From Phyto melanocephala (lineage: Eukaryota; Arthropoda; Insecta; Diptera; Rhinophoridae), in assembly GCA_941918925.1 (NCBI GenBank), contig OW799234.1, positions 121,575,895-121,639,894 of the forward strand: a stretch of DNA of 64,000 nt, read 5' to 3'. The position numbers and the translations under genes were made by a program. How positions within the stretch are numbered: position 1 is the stretch's first letter; the number at the start of each line of letters is the position of its first letter. Positions 47,946 to 60,061 of the stretch are shown here, piece by piece. The notes beneath the pieces are model-generated. The model did no database searches and was not told where the DNA came from. It saw nothing but the letters and a program-made list of their open reading frames with translations.

Positions 47946-48340
47946 TAGACATTAAAATTAAGTATGTAGTTTTAAGAATTATATATTCCGATCATGTTTT
48001 CGGGTTGTTATCCTTCCTGGTTTTCCCGGACTCTGACTTATTTTTTGAGTATTTGTTCTCGGGAAAAATTTGTGTGCGGCATAGTCCAACATTTAATGAC
48101 TTTTAATGATTTACTTCCCAATTCTAAGTTTAAAAATGTAGCAAAGACAAAAAACCATGACAATTCAAAAAAGCACAAAAAAGTACGTGGGACTCGTATC
48201 AATAGTTACTAATTTCGAAATTGGTCGCCCATCACTTTTTATACCCGCCACCAAAAAAATGGTGGGGGTATATTCATTTTGTCATTCCGTTTGTAACACA
48301 TCGAAATAGCCATTTTAGACCCCATAAAGTATATATATTC

Positions 48341-49305
48341 CAAGGTTCAGAAAAAACACACACTTAATAAAAAAACTCGTACATAAATGTAAAAAAACAT
48401 AGGTCATAGCAACACACACATATTTATATTTTCATAACATTTATGTATGTTTCTAAATGTTGAATTATACCCATCGCAAACACGAGTGTTTTTTCTTGTA
48501 ATTTTTGGTTGCATACACGTACGTGTATAGTTCACGTATCTTCCATCGCAAAATACTTCAACACAACATAGGTTCGAGTGTAGCTATATTTTTAAGTTCG
48601 TGTACTCTAAGAAAACAGTTCGTGTACGCTAAAATAAAAGTACATGTATTCTTACATGTAAGAATACATGTACGAGGGTATTTACGAGAACATATAAGAG
48701 TGCATTTATGAGTTCATGTACATACATATTTCTGTAATTTTTGACGCCATAAATACTATGATTTCCTTCGTATATATATATAAATGTATATTGATTTTTA
48801 TAAAAATAAAAAAACCATAAAAAATTTGACCCTAATTCTTAGAAAAACCATGTAAAAAAACAAAAATTTCCAAGGAAAAACCACAAAATCAAAAATCAAC
48901 ATCAATTAAGGACGGACAGTTGAGCAGGTAGTGGTGACTGAATAGATGATGCAAAACATCAGAAAAACGTAAATGCACTCTTATATGTTCTCGTACATGT
49001 ATTCTTACATGTAAGAATACATGTACTTTTATTTTAGCGTACACGAACTGTTTTCTTAGAGTACACGAACTTAAAAATATAGCTACACTCGAACCTATGT
49101 TGTGTTGAAGTATGTTGCGATGGAAGATACGTGAACTATACACGTACGTGTATGCAACCAAAAATTACAAGAAAAAACACTCGTGTTTGCGATGGGTATA
49201 ATTCAACATTTAGAAACATACATAAATGTTATGAAAATATAAATATGTGTGTGTTGCTTTTGAACAGTACATTGTGTGTATAATGTGTGTATTTTCTGAA
49301 CTCTG
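48341..49305. mobile_element. hAT-like foldback MITE with ~300-bp inverted arms
   Basis: Bounded by an exact 8-bp duplication atatattc (48333-48340 and 49306-49313). The ends are caaggttcagaaaa and, inverted, cagagttcagaaaa. Eight-base duplications and CAG/CAAGG-type ends are typical of hAT elements. The arms 48400-48700 and 48970-49250 are inverted copies with very high identity. The minus-strand frame 49161-48889 and plus-strand frame 48505-48711 therefore translate to the same peptide start (MVAYTYVYSSRIFHR). These frames are consequences of the inverted arms, not genes. Each arm also holds a smaller palindrome centred on ttcttacatgtaagaa. Confidence 0.88.
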
Positions 49306-49812
49306 ATATATTCTGAATCGGGGTTTGATTTTATGACGATCTAGCTATGTCCGTCCGTCGGTCCGTCTGTTGAAAGCACGATAGAGGTCGCACCGAAAAA
49401 GCTAGGGGGCTCAAATTTTGCCAGAATCTTTCTTATAGACAAGGTTTGTTTGGTATTGAAAATGGGCTAAATCGGAATATTAGGAAGAGAGTTATAGCTC
49501 GAAAAGCAAGAGTAGGTCGAAAAAACCGTGTCCTTCGAACATCGAATAAAATGGAATTGTGTCCAAACGCCTTAACGTAGACCCATGAAACTTCGAATAT
49601 ATATTTTCTGGGTAAATACAATATTTTCCCCCGAAAATTGTCTAAATCTATGCATTAGGAGAGGAGTTATCGATCAAAATGTACGAAAATTTATACCGCA
49701 CAGTGTATTTTTCGGTATATTTAAAAACAAAAACGTCATAAAAGCAACAAAATTGGATGTACGACTCGCAAATTTTGCACACTTTGCTTTTTGGTGACAC
49801 GCTTTCTTCAAT

Positions 49813-50550
49813 GTGCCACGCCCACTTTTACGCCCACCTCCCATATAACGTTTTAACTAAAATTCATATAATTTCTCTATTAATAAAGATTTTGGAATAA
49901 TAAAGGCCTATATTGAAACACCTCAGTTGTACTCATTCGCAAAAATAACTTTGACACGCCTACTATAACGCCCACTTTTCACGTTATCTACCGTTAATGA
50001 AATTTAAAAGCTCATAAAACCGCTAAAATTGGAGGTATGATGATAAATTTTGGTACGTCTATCCCCCTAGGCAATTTCATTACTATGCCAAAAAATTAAG
50101 GTGCCACGCCCACTTTTACGCCCACCTCCCATATAACGTTTTAACTAAAATTCATATAATTTCTCTATTAATAATGATTTTGGAATAATAAAGGCCTATA
50201 TTGAAACACCTCAGTTGTACTCATTCGCAAAAATAACTTTGACACGCCTACTATAACGCCCACTTTTCACGTTATCTACCGTTAATGAAATTTAAAAGCT
50301 CATAAAACCGCTAAAATTGGAGGTATGATGATAAATTTTGGTACGTCTATCCCCCTAGGCAATTTTATTACTATGCCAAAAAATTAAGGTGACACGCCCA
50401 CTTTTACGCCCACCTCCCATATAACGTTTTACCTAAAATTCATATAATTTCTCTATTAATAAAGATGTTGGAATAATAAAGGACTTTATTGAAACACCTG
50501 AGTTGTACTCATTAGCAAAAGCAACTTTGACACGCCTACTATAACGCCCA
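49813..50550 (+). repeat. 288-bp tandem duplication within INE-1 copy
   Basis: Units start at 49813, 50101 and 50389. The first two are almost identical (gtgccacgcccacttttacg through tatgccaaaaaattaag). The third is partial and more diverged (gtgacacgcccact), ending at about 50550. High identity points to recent unequal crossing over or slippage. Confidence 0.9.
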
Positions 50551-50999
50551 CTTTCACTTTTGAATTGTGTCCAGATGCATAAACGTAGTCCTGAAACTTC
50601 GAATAGATATTTATCGAGTCAAAAGAATATTTTTCGCTGAAAATCGCTTAAATCTATGAATTAGGAAAAGAGTTATAGATAAAAATGTACGAAAATTTAT
50701 ACCGCACAGTGTATATTTCAAATTTAAAACGTAATAAAACTGACAAGACTATATGTACGATTCTGAAATTTTGCAAACTTGGCTTTTTGGTACAAGTCTT
50801 CGTTATAACGGAAAATACATGTGCCACGCACACTTTTTTCCTTAAATTTTTATAAAAATATACTAGTCATATTTATTAGCATATAATTATCTTACACTGC
50901 GTCATTTATTGTACTGTAGCTAAATATAAGATAAAGATGATAAGATAGATGACTCTACTAGCAACTACTAGATGGCATGCTAACAACTTATGCTTATGT

Positions 51000-51274
51000 T
51001 CTCCTGAAGTTATGCTCTATTAAAAATGGGAATTTAGGAAAATTTTGACCTAAGTCAAAAAAAATTATCTCTAAACATTATAAACAATTTATTTTCATGT
51101 TCTCATGACTAACAAATTTTAAAATTATACAAAACTTATTTCGTTTGAAAATCTTTTAAAAGCAAAATGTTATAGAAGTTTAAAAAACAAAATCTTACTA
51201 ATAAATTTCCCGTTTTAGAAAAATGCAGAAAATGTATATTTTAAATCACCCTGTGGCCCTTAAAATTTAACCTT
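51000..51274 (-). mobile_element. fragment of a gggtggttaaatttt-ended element, inverted
   Basis: Reverse complement of 11694-11975: ctgaagttatgctctatt at one side and ccctgtggcccttaaaattt at the other. No coding capacity. Confidence 0.55.
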
Positions 51275-51465
51275 AAATTCACTTTCTTCCTCTCAAATTC
51301 ATGTAAATTCTCTATGAATAAAGATTTTGGAATACTAAAGGACTATATTGAAATATCTAAGTTATGTTTATTAGCAGAAACTTTATTGACATGCGTATTT
51401 TAACGGCCACTTTCATTGAAAAACTAAATTTACGAAAACATTTTACTAGCATACCGAAGTTATAA

Positions 51466-52061
51466 TGGGTGGTTTAATTTTAAGGGACTATGTTGATTTT
51501 GAATAAAATTATTATGAAATTATTATCATTTATTTTTATAATGATAATATTTGTATGCTTCAATTATGTATGGAACAAAATATCGGCCAAATGGCCCCCC
51601 AACCTAGGCGGCACACTTCGATCCGATAGTCCATATTTTCAATGACACTGTTGATGCTCAATTGTTGGGCACGATGATGAGTCGAGGTTGCTTGCTCTTT
51701 TGCCACGTTATCGTGAAAAACAGCAATGTTTCCCATTCAACGAACTAAGATGGCATTCACAGATGTTTTCACATTTCATACAGACCTGCTTTGCAGACAT
51801 TTAAATATTTTTTACAATTTTCACGATTGTGGACGAATTCGAACGATTATGTTGACCAAAAGAATTACGAAGTGCACAAAATGCATTTTGATTTGAACGC
51901 CCATTTTTATAAAAATCTTTAATATTCAAAAGCGTTGCTCGATTCCACGGTTTAAATTGAGTTAGTCTGAGATTGAGAAATGTCAAATGAAATACAAGAA
52001 AAAAGTTGAAGTTTAGATGTGGTTCACCTTAAGCATGGGCCCTTCAAATTTAACCACCCTC
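51466..52061 (-). mobile_element. mariner-type non-autonomous element, second copy
   Basis: TA-flanked (51464-51465 and 52062-52063), with ends atgggtggtttaatttt and aaatttaaccaccctc. It occupies the same INE-1 position as 13162-13650 but is 107 bp longer, containing an extra piece near 51790-51990. The minus strand retains decayed mariner transposase C-terminal similarity (51800-51570). Confidence 0.8.
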
Positions 52062-52207
52062 TACAAAGAAAGTGATAAATATTTTATTATAAAGAGATTA
52101 TTCCATAGCGATTAACAAAATAATAAATATTGTGCTTTAAATGTAGACAAAATTGGTGGTGGGTATAAAAGATTCGGCACAGCCGAATATAGTGCTCTTA
52201 CTTGTTT

Positions 52208-53660
52208 AGTCTAACCTGGAATCAATAGTTCTTTATTTCATAACTCTAGCTTACCCTGCATTTACACATGAAAGTGATTTCACGAAATTTCTGCATACGT
52301 ATTATAAATAAAAAATTCTATAAAAAATACCACTTTCATGAAAATTTCTTGTGCGTTTACACAGGAAAGTGAAATTTCATTTTAAAAATGTCGTCGAAGC
52401 GTAGAGTCAAAATAATTACTATGCGGTATACATACGTTGATGAGCTTAATTTGTCTCCATTTTTTTACTACCTTTAGAGTTACCAAGAATATTTCATACA
52501 CAAATTTAAAAGGCAATAGTTGACAAAAAAAATTTTTTTTGATTTTTAATAAAATTATTGTTTTGAAATTACATTAATATTATTCTTGATGTATATTTGA
52601 AGAATATATATTATAAATATTTTCATTTACACAAAAATAAGTTATATTTACAATTATTATTTTATCACAATCCTGTAAATTTGTACAAGTTTTATTAGCA
52701 GGCAACAGTGTTTACCATTTGTCACTTTACTTTCATGAAAACGTCAAAATTTACTTTCTGAGTGGAAAGTAAAATTAATGTGAGTGTGTTAGTGAAGAAG
52801 TGTGAGTGTATTGCGAATTTCATGAAATTACTTTCATGTGTAAATGCTAAGTTAATAAACATAGGAAATAAAAAAGTACCATAGAAGTATGAAAATGTAC
52901 CTTTTTGGTCGCCCAGAACATTTTCAGTCTCACTTGGAATCAAAAGTCCCTTGTCTTACAATTTTAGCTTCATAAACGCGGAAATGCAAAAAGTACAATA
53001 AAAATACATAAAATTATCTTTTTGATTGCCCATAAAATTTTCAGTCTCACTTGGAATTAATAGTCCCTTGTCTTACAATTTTAGTTTCATAAATGTTGAA
53101 AATACAAAAATGTAAAAGAGTACCTGGTTGCCCATAATATTTTTAGTCTTACCTCATGTCAACTGTCACTAATTTCGAAACTCTAGCTTGAAAATACCAA
53201 AAAGTATCTTTTTGATTGCCCATAACATTTTCAGTCTCACTTGGAATCAATCGTCCCTTACTTTACAATTCTAAGTTTAAAAATAAAAAAACATAATAAA
53301 AGTACCATAAAGAAAACAAATTTTTTGGGGCTTCCATATCAATATACAAATTGCAATTTTTAAATCTTTAAATATGTATTTAACAATAAAATATACATGC
53401 TGATGGTGAGTAAATCTTCTCTTTTTTTGCATAAAAATAATTATGCTTTAAAAAAGTACCAAGCTGTTGTCGTGAATTTTCTCCTTTATACCCTGCATTG
53501 TTTTTGTTGCCTTTGTAAATTTGTAATTTTAAATTTTTACAAAATTAAATAATTTTGTATTTCTAGTGAAATCTCTTTTACAATATTTTTCCGAACTGTC
53601 CCTGTAATTAGGAATTATACATATTTTTCCCATTTGGGTACCTTTTTGGTCTCCCTAAAA
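52208..53660 (-). repeat. dispersed repeat with ~115-bp units, inverted relative to 23750-25000
   Basis: Units recur near 52860-53340, with cattttcagtctcacttgga and cccttgtcttacaatttta, each the reverse complement of the units at 24490-25000. The distal part (aaaaaagtaccaagctgttg to ggtacctttttggtctccct) matches 24180-24480 inverted. It is interrupted by the MITE at 52254-52851. Confidence 0.75.
52254..52851. mobile_element. 598-bp TTA-flanked MITE
   Basis: Inverted ends ccctgcatttacacatgaaa and tttcatgtgtaaatgctaag, flanked by TTA at 52251-52253 and 52852-52854. Removing the element and one TTA restores a dispersed-repeat unit (agctta-ataaac), confirming an insertion. A 3-bp TTA target suggests PIF/Harbinger. 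It carries internal motif copies (gtttacacaggaaagtgaaa). No transposase. Confidence 0.78.
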
Positions 53661-55079
53661 ATAAAAAATTTTTAGGAAATAAACCTAACAATCCAAAACA
53701 AGAGTGATAAAATTATGGTGTATTTATCATATTTTGCTAACAAACATTTACCGAGTTGGTTTTAATTTTTGAAAATATTAATAACTCCTTTTAAAGAGCA
53801 TCATTTTTTTTTAAATACAAACACACAAACATGCAAAAACATTATCATAAAGATAAATGTACTCCTCATACCCAACACCGTGTAACCAGAAACACTGACA
53901 ATACTTTACGCTTCATGCACTGTTAATGATTGTATTGTTGCTGTTGTTGTTGTCGTAGTATCTCTCGCTACTATTATTGTTGTTTTAATACAAAAAGCAT
54001 AAAATAAAGGAATAGAGTTTGTCATCATAAAACGTACTAAGAATATAGAGCTTAGTTAGTTAGTTAGACAAACATACTCTACTAAGTAATATGAAATAAG
54101 TAATAAGTTTTGTTCATAGACCATGATGCATACAACGAGTTACTACTAAAAAGCATTGTTTTGTTTTCTTTTGTTTTCTTTTGTTTTTGTTCTTGTTGCC
54201 TTTGTAAATTTGTAATTTACATGTCGAGTATATGTTTTCGAAGTACCTCTAGACAAAATTGTTTATTATGTATAATTTTTTGCATTTATGAAAGATACCA
54301 ACAAATGCAAGTAATTTGCAATAACGACGATGCTGGAATCTATTAAATTTTTCTTAAATGGAGAAATTTTTTAAAATTTCTTTGGTACTGTAAAACAGAA
54401 ACTTAGAAAAAAAATTTTTTTTGTTGTGAAGTTCTGTAAAAAATTAAAAATTTTACACTAAAACATACTATTTTAAACTTTTTCCTACCTTAAATATTTT
54501 AGGTATTTTTCTGTCTGCAAAAATATATATTTGCATTTTTGTTAAATTCTATGGCAAGAGCTGTTGTGTCTGTATTTCTATTTTTTCAAGAGCTCAACAT
54601 TATTAATATTTTCTCATAAAACTTAAAGAGTATTCTAATTTTAATATTTATGTATGTATGTACTTATATTAAAGAGAAAAGGCCGACAAAAAAAAAGAAA
54701 ATGTCTTAATTTCATGCACTTTCAAGTTCAACTTGTGTTTTTATTTATACAAGGCATATTTCTGTGTGAGCAACCACGTACCACGTACATAGAAGTTACG
54801 TTGTTATGCCATTAAAAAATGGGAATATGTCCATCTAATTTGAGGAACTATTAAAACCAAGTAAAGGTCGTTTAAGACCGAGCAATATGGCATTATTAAC
54901 TCAAAATCTTATAAAATTAACATACGCCGTTGCCCATGAAAACCCTAGATTTATTCATCAGGTAATCACATTTTTTTGTTCATGTTTTTTATATATGACG
55001 TGTGACATTTGAAATAAATGTGGTAAGAGAGAAAATTATTTTTTATCAATCGACTTTGACAGCAAAGCTAACAAAATAA
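53661..55079. other. no feature recognised
   Basis: AT-rich with (TTG)n-like microsatellite near 53936-53960 and a tagttagttagttag patch near 54055. The open frame 54110-54346 lacks motifs. Confidence 0.45.
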
Positions 55080-55280
55080 ATATATGTATATGTCATTGGT
55101 GGTGCATATGAAAATTGGATTTTGCCACGCCCCCCGCCCGCAGACCGAAAATCAAAAATCAGACTTCACAGTGTCACCAGCCTAAATATTCTGAAGATTG
55201 CCTGAAAATTTCATTAAAATCGGTCCGGCCGTTTTGGAGTCCATACGTTACATACGTACATAGATCCTGTTTTATATATA
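55080..55280 (-). mobile_element. Helitron-like 5' part fragment
   Basis: The reverse complement reads tatatataaaacaggatcta, ctccaaaacggccggaccga, then tgaaattttcaggcaatctt. It continues with the block shared with 5330-5430 (gggggcgtggcaaaatcc). The adjacent MITE at 55281 inserted at its very end. Confidence 0.55.
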
Positions 55281-56015
55281 CACGCAAAGAAAAAACATGG
55301 TTGTGGTAACCATAATCGAAGAGCAACATACTATGATTGAATTGTATGATTATGTTTAAAAAAATATTGGTTACCAGTTATCATTATTATGTTTAATTAA
55401 AGTATCATTCAATAATCATATAAATGACTACAATTGAAATCGACACTCATTGCTCTTTTACGGCAAATTATTGCCTTTACTGTAACACACACATATTGAT
55501 TGTATTTACCAATTTAATTGCAATTTTTATAACAAATTTTTTTTTAAATTTTCACGTTTATTTTTAAATTTTCTTTAATTTTTTAAAATTTTTGTTCCTT
55601 TTTTTTGACATCTCAAACTTTTAAAATAATAAAAATTCATTCAGCAAGAAGAGGAACAGTTGAAATCAAATTATTATTAAAAAAAAACCGAAGCTTGATT
55701 AATTTCTAATCATACTGTTGTCTCACCTATTATTTAATGATTATTTCTAATTTATAATGCTTTTGAATATAATTTTATTTTTGTCGTCATAATTTTTTTT
55801 AAATCATACTATTTGTAAATGATAACCATTTTGAAATTGTTACGAAAAGGAAACATTAAATGATACAATTCAAACAAATGCTTGATTATCGTGACAAAAT
55901 ATATGATGAAATTAAACAAAAATAACTATTACTTGTTTTCGACAGCCAAATATTGTTATAGAAACTATAAAATGATCGTCGTGATTATGTCGTAACCATG
56001 GTTTTTCTTTGCGTG
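55281..56015 (-). mobile_element. 735-bp TA-flanked MITE, copy 2
   Basis: Same family as 41458-42149 but in opposite orientation. Ends cacgcaaagaaaaaacatgg and ccatggtttttctttgcgtg, TA at 55279-55280 and 56016-56017. The interior differs by small insertions and deletions. Confidence 0.85.
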
Positions 56016-56017
56016 TA

Positions 56018-58264
56018 GTTAACATTACTTTTCTCTAAAAAAAAAATCAATCAATTAAGCTAAAAATAAATACTTTTAATGCAGAACTAGATTTCGAATA
56101 AATTTAAACATTTTCCAACATTGTTTCGATGTGGTTCGATTGTTAATAAACAGGGAAGCCCAAGCAATCGAGAACCCTCAAATAAGTTATTTTGGAAAAC
56201 AGTGTGGCCATTTTCAGTTTATATTTACCTAAAAATGGCCACACAAGTTTAAGTTTTAAAGTTCTCGTCTTTGCTCAGAAAAAAAAGGATTAAATATTGT
56301 TTGAGGTTTAAAAGACTTTTAATTGTAATTGTTACGAAATCGTCCCTATCTTTTAGCTAATACATGTTCAGTAATATCGTGCCAAGCGGAGCCTAATTAT
56401 GAATATTAACTGCACAAGTCAAACTTTTTCATCAAGAGTTCATTGAAGAGATTAGAAAAAAATTACAAGCTATTTAACTGTTACAGGGCTGGATATTCTG
56501 AACTGACGAAAGTTTAGATAACAGAGGTGTAACTATAATCGGTTCTAACACTTTATAATTAGAATATATTTCTTACGCCAAATGCATATTAATTTAAGAT
56601 TTATTTCGAGCCTGAAAATTAATAATATTTAATTGTTCAAACCTAAGGTAAAAAATAAAGTTTCAATATAATTACAGAATCTCTAATAAAAAAAATTGTG
56701 TATACTTTTAAGCTTGAACAATTGAGCATAACAAAAATATATGTTTGCAGTACTTGGCTGAAAGAAAACTATAACTTTGGAGAACATTCAGTCTTACTTT
56801 TTCTTTTTTTTTATATTCCACAAAGGTCTTACCAAATTTAAAGCCACTTAAAATAACTCATATTAAAAATTAAATTTTCTAATTCACTTTTTTTATATCT
56901 TCAAAATAATTTCTAACAATATTACTTTTTTATGCAGCTTAACAGCTTTATTTTTATTGCTACAAAAAGTTAAAAACAACAAAAAATTATCTTAAATTAA
57001 AAGTACAACAGGAACGAACATCTTCTAACAAACACGGCAGCGTCTGATTATTACTTCCTGCAGCAAAAAATATATATAAAAAAAAACCTAACAATGAGGT
57101 GTGAACACAACATGTTTGCACGTACACACTTACATCTACAATTACGTCGAGGATAAAGTTGTTAAATAAAATGTACAAAGACAGTTACAATAAAAAAAAA
57201 ATGAGAGAAAAAAAATTTTAAAACACTAAAGTTTTCAAGTTAAATTTAAATTAACTCAATAAGAATAATATTTTAAGGGAATAAATAAACAGCACAAGAA
57301 AACAAAAGTACGAAAACCTGAGCAACAACAAATATAAAACAACATTATAAAAACATTAAAAATTAATTTATGGTTTTAACATGATTTTGGAAAAAAAGGA
57401 AGCAAAACAGTTTTGGCAGGAACAGTAGAGAGAAGTTAAAGACATAATTTTTATTTAAAAGTAAAATCTGTAAAAAAAAAATAATTTTTATATGAGAAAA
57501 GAAATCTCAATAAAAGCTCTTACAATTGGATTGATAAATTTTTTATTTATAAACAATTTTCGCAATAGAGTTTTAATCAGTGAGAAATTTGTTGCTAAAT
57601 AAAAAGTGTAAGCCAGAAAAAACGTATGCTTTTTTTAAGTAAAATACAACCTAAACCGTTGAATATGAAAATTCTCAAAAAAAAAACCCAAATTTATTTA
57701 AAAATGTATTAAAATATAAATAGGCCTATTACTCGCTATTTTGTAACTTACTTTTCCAGGAAATCCTCGCATTAAAAGATTTATGCTTGCTTCCGTTTTC
57801 TTTTTATGCTTAAAATCTGATATGTACACCAAGACCTTTCTCTTGTTCTTCTATTTCTTTTTTCGCAAATGACCAAAACTTTTTTACAGAAATTTACTTT
57901 CTGTGGTACGAATTTGACATTGTTTGAATGCCACTCTGGCTTTCTTTTTTCTATAGTGGCTTGATGCCAAATCGGCTTGAAATATGTGCTGATTTATAAA
58001 AGATAAAAGCCTTTTGTGCAGACGCTCCCCACCAAAAACTTCATTGCTTCATTGCGCTTCTAAAAGGCATGGTTTTTATATGGTATGTCCCACTTCGTAG
58101 ATCTTTTTTCAACTGCTGAAATAAAAGGCCATATTTCATGGATGCAATATGGTAAGGGACTGAAGTCTGCAGTGCTTACGAAATTTGAAAAATAAAATTT
58201 TTATGTTTGTCGTATCACAAATGATTGCTTGGCACTCAAGAAACTTCTTGGGGAATTTTGTTTG
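56018..58264. other. AT-rich stretch without recognised gene
   Basis: No supported open frame. The segment at 58060-58110 (gcttctaaaaggcatggttt) resembles 1842-1890. The minus-strand frame 57178-56987 is hydrophobic and lacks motifs. Confidence 0.45.
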
Positions 58265-59100
58265 TTTTTATACCCATCACACAGTGAAAAAGGGTATATT
58301 TATATAGGTTCCGTCCCCATAAAATATATATTTTCTTAAAGCCCAGCAAAATCTTTACTTACCTAGTAAGTTAGCAAGTAATATTGCAGATACACATAAA
58401 CTAATTACTTTTCGACCGAATAACTACTTAGTTTTGTTTGAGTTGACCCAGAAATCATGACCCTCGCTTACAAATGAACTTACAAAAATACAAAAAAGTA
58501 TACAAATTATAATATTGGGCATATTATAATATTTATGAAGATAATTTAAAGTTCACTGTTAAAAAAAATATATAAAAAGTATTTACGAAGGTCATAACCA
58601 ATAGTCCATCACTCTGTACTTTAAAATAATAATGTTGGTAACGACCCCTCATTACCATGTAATATATGAAGTAATGACAACCTATTACACAATTTCAAAA
58701 AGATTTTGCTAGGAGCTTAAGAATAGGGGAGTCGATCAAGCTCTGTCAGTCTTTCCGTCTGACCGACTGTCCGTGTGTATGTTGAAATTAACTTTTTGTA
58801 GCCCCCCGACATCGCTTGGACCCGGATGAGGTATTAAAATATCACAAATAATTACGAGTAGATCGGTATTGAAAATCAGAAACAGCGGTGCATAAACAAC
58901 TTCGATATACGCAAAAAACCACGACCACCTCATAATTTGTAGCCCCCCGACATCGCTTGGACCCGGATGAGGTATTAAAATATCACAAATACTTACGAGT
59001 AGATCGGTATTGAAAATCAGAAACAGCGGTGCATAAACAACTTCGATATACGCAAAAAACCACGACCACCTCATTTTTTTTTCACCACAACAACATACAT
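58265..59100 (+). mobile_element. INE-1-like repeat, type B, left member of a head-to-head pair
   Basis: Left end tttttatacccatcacacag, caaaatctt body, gaataggggagtcgatcaag, a cut-down GTCTG tract (58748-58776) and ccccccgacatcgcttggac. It contains a 141-bp tandem duplication (58795-59076) and ends in a poly-T/caccacaacaac junction without its own right-end hairpin, where the inverted partner begins. The 169-residue minus-strand frame across it is created by the duplication (141 is a multiple of three). Confidence 0.8.
58795..59076 (+). repeat. 141-bp tandem duplication
   Basis: The two units, 58795-58935 and 58936-59076, differ at very few bases (aataattacg versus aatacttacg, and at the junction). 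This is the most recent-looking duplication in the window. Confidence 0.92.
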
Positions 59101-59105
59101 ACATA

Positions 59106-60007
59106 AAACAAGTAAGAGCGCTATATTCGGCCGTGCCGAATCTTATATACCCTTCACAACGTGTAGTCATACAATAACAGTAGTTTGTATCACCATTCAT
59201 CCCATATGAAATACGTATGTATGTACAAGCATATAAAAAACACACATATATAAAAACATCCCATTGTAAAATTATAAATTTACGTATGTATGTTAAAAAA
59301 AATAAAAAAAAAATTTTTTTAAAAAAATTTAAAAAAAAAATTCAAAAAAAAAATTTAAAAAAAAAATTTTTTTAAAAATAATTAATATAAATAATAAAAA
59401 TATAAAACAAAAAAAAATTTTAAAACAATTTTAAAAAAATTTTTAAAAAATAATAAAAATATAAATAATATAGTAAATAAAAAATAAAAAAAAAAATAAA
59501 AAAAAAATTAAAAAAAAATTAAAAAAAAATTAAAAAAAAATTTAAAAAAAAAATTTTTTTTGGCTCAGCTGGGATTCAATGCCACAGTTACTCCAACCAG
59601 TATACACGTTTGTATGTATGTATGTTGTTTTTGTAATGTTGTTTTTGTGAAAAAAAATCGAGGTGGTCGTGGGTTTTTGCTCATATCTCAGGTGTTTATG
59701 TACCGATGTTTCTGATTTTCAATAGCGATCTACTCCCGAATATTTCTGATATTTTAATACCTCACCCGGGTCCAAGCGATGTCTGGGGGCTTCAAAAAGT
59801 TGATTTCAACATACACACGGACAGACGGTCAGACGGACAGACGGACAGACGGACAGACTGACAGACTGACAGAGCTTAATCGACTCCCCTATTCATAAGC
59901 TTTCAGAAAATATATACTTTATGGGGTCGGAAATGAAAATTGTAGAAATTTCACACGGAATAACAAACCTATATATACCCTTTTTCACTGTGTGAAGGGT
60001 ATAAAAA
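59106..60007 (-). mobile_element. INE-1-like repeat, type B, right member of the pair
   Basis: On the minus strand: left end tttttatacccttcacacag at 60007, accccataaagtatatattt, a GTCCGTCTGTCC minisatellite (59817-59868), a matching cccccagacatcgcttggac block, an A/T homopolymer interior (59285-59565) and the right end aagattcggcacggccgaat followed by atagcgctcttacttgttt at 59106. All diagnostic parts are present. Confidence 0.88.
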
Positions 60008-60061
60008 TGGTATACAGCTTAGAGTAAACGTGGCATCGAATCACAGCTGAGAGAAAAAAAA

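Larger units (their letters stand above)
48236..52207 (+). mobile_element. INE-1-like repeat, type A, large composite copy
   Basis: Left end tttttatacccgccacc; ccccataaagtatatatatt; gtccgtccgtcggtccgtct at 49349; agctagggggctcaaatttt; long arrays of cacgcccacttttacgccca blocks. The right end is ggtggtgggtataaaag, the hairpin attcggcacagccgaat (52171-52187) and ctcttacttgttt. Its 4-kb length is due to a hAT-like insertion (48341-49305), a 288-bp tandem duplication (49813 onward), a 5' piece repeated near 50560 (gaattgtgtccagatgcata) and a mariner-type insertion (51466-52061). Confidence 0.85.

Noticed and set aside
48505..49161. Two similar open frames on opposite strands that look like duplicated genes
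   Set aside because: They are the two inverted arms of one hAT-like element read on opposite strands.
58736..59245. 169-residue minus-strand open frame with an internal repeat
   Set aside because: It lies wholly in an INE-1-like repeat and exists because a 141-bp duplication keeps frame; no known motif.
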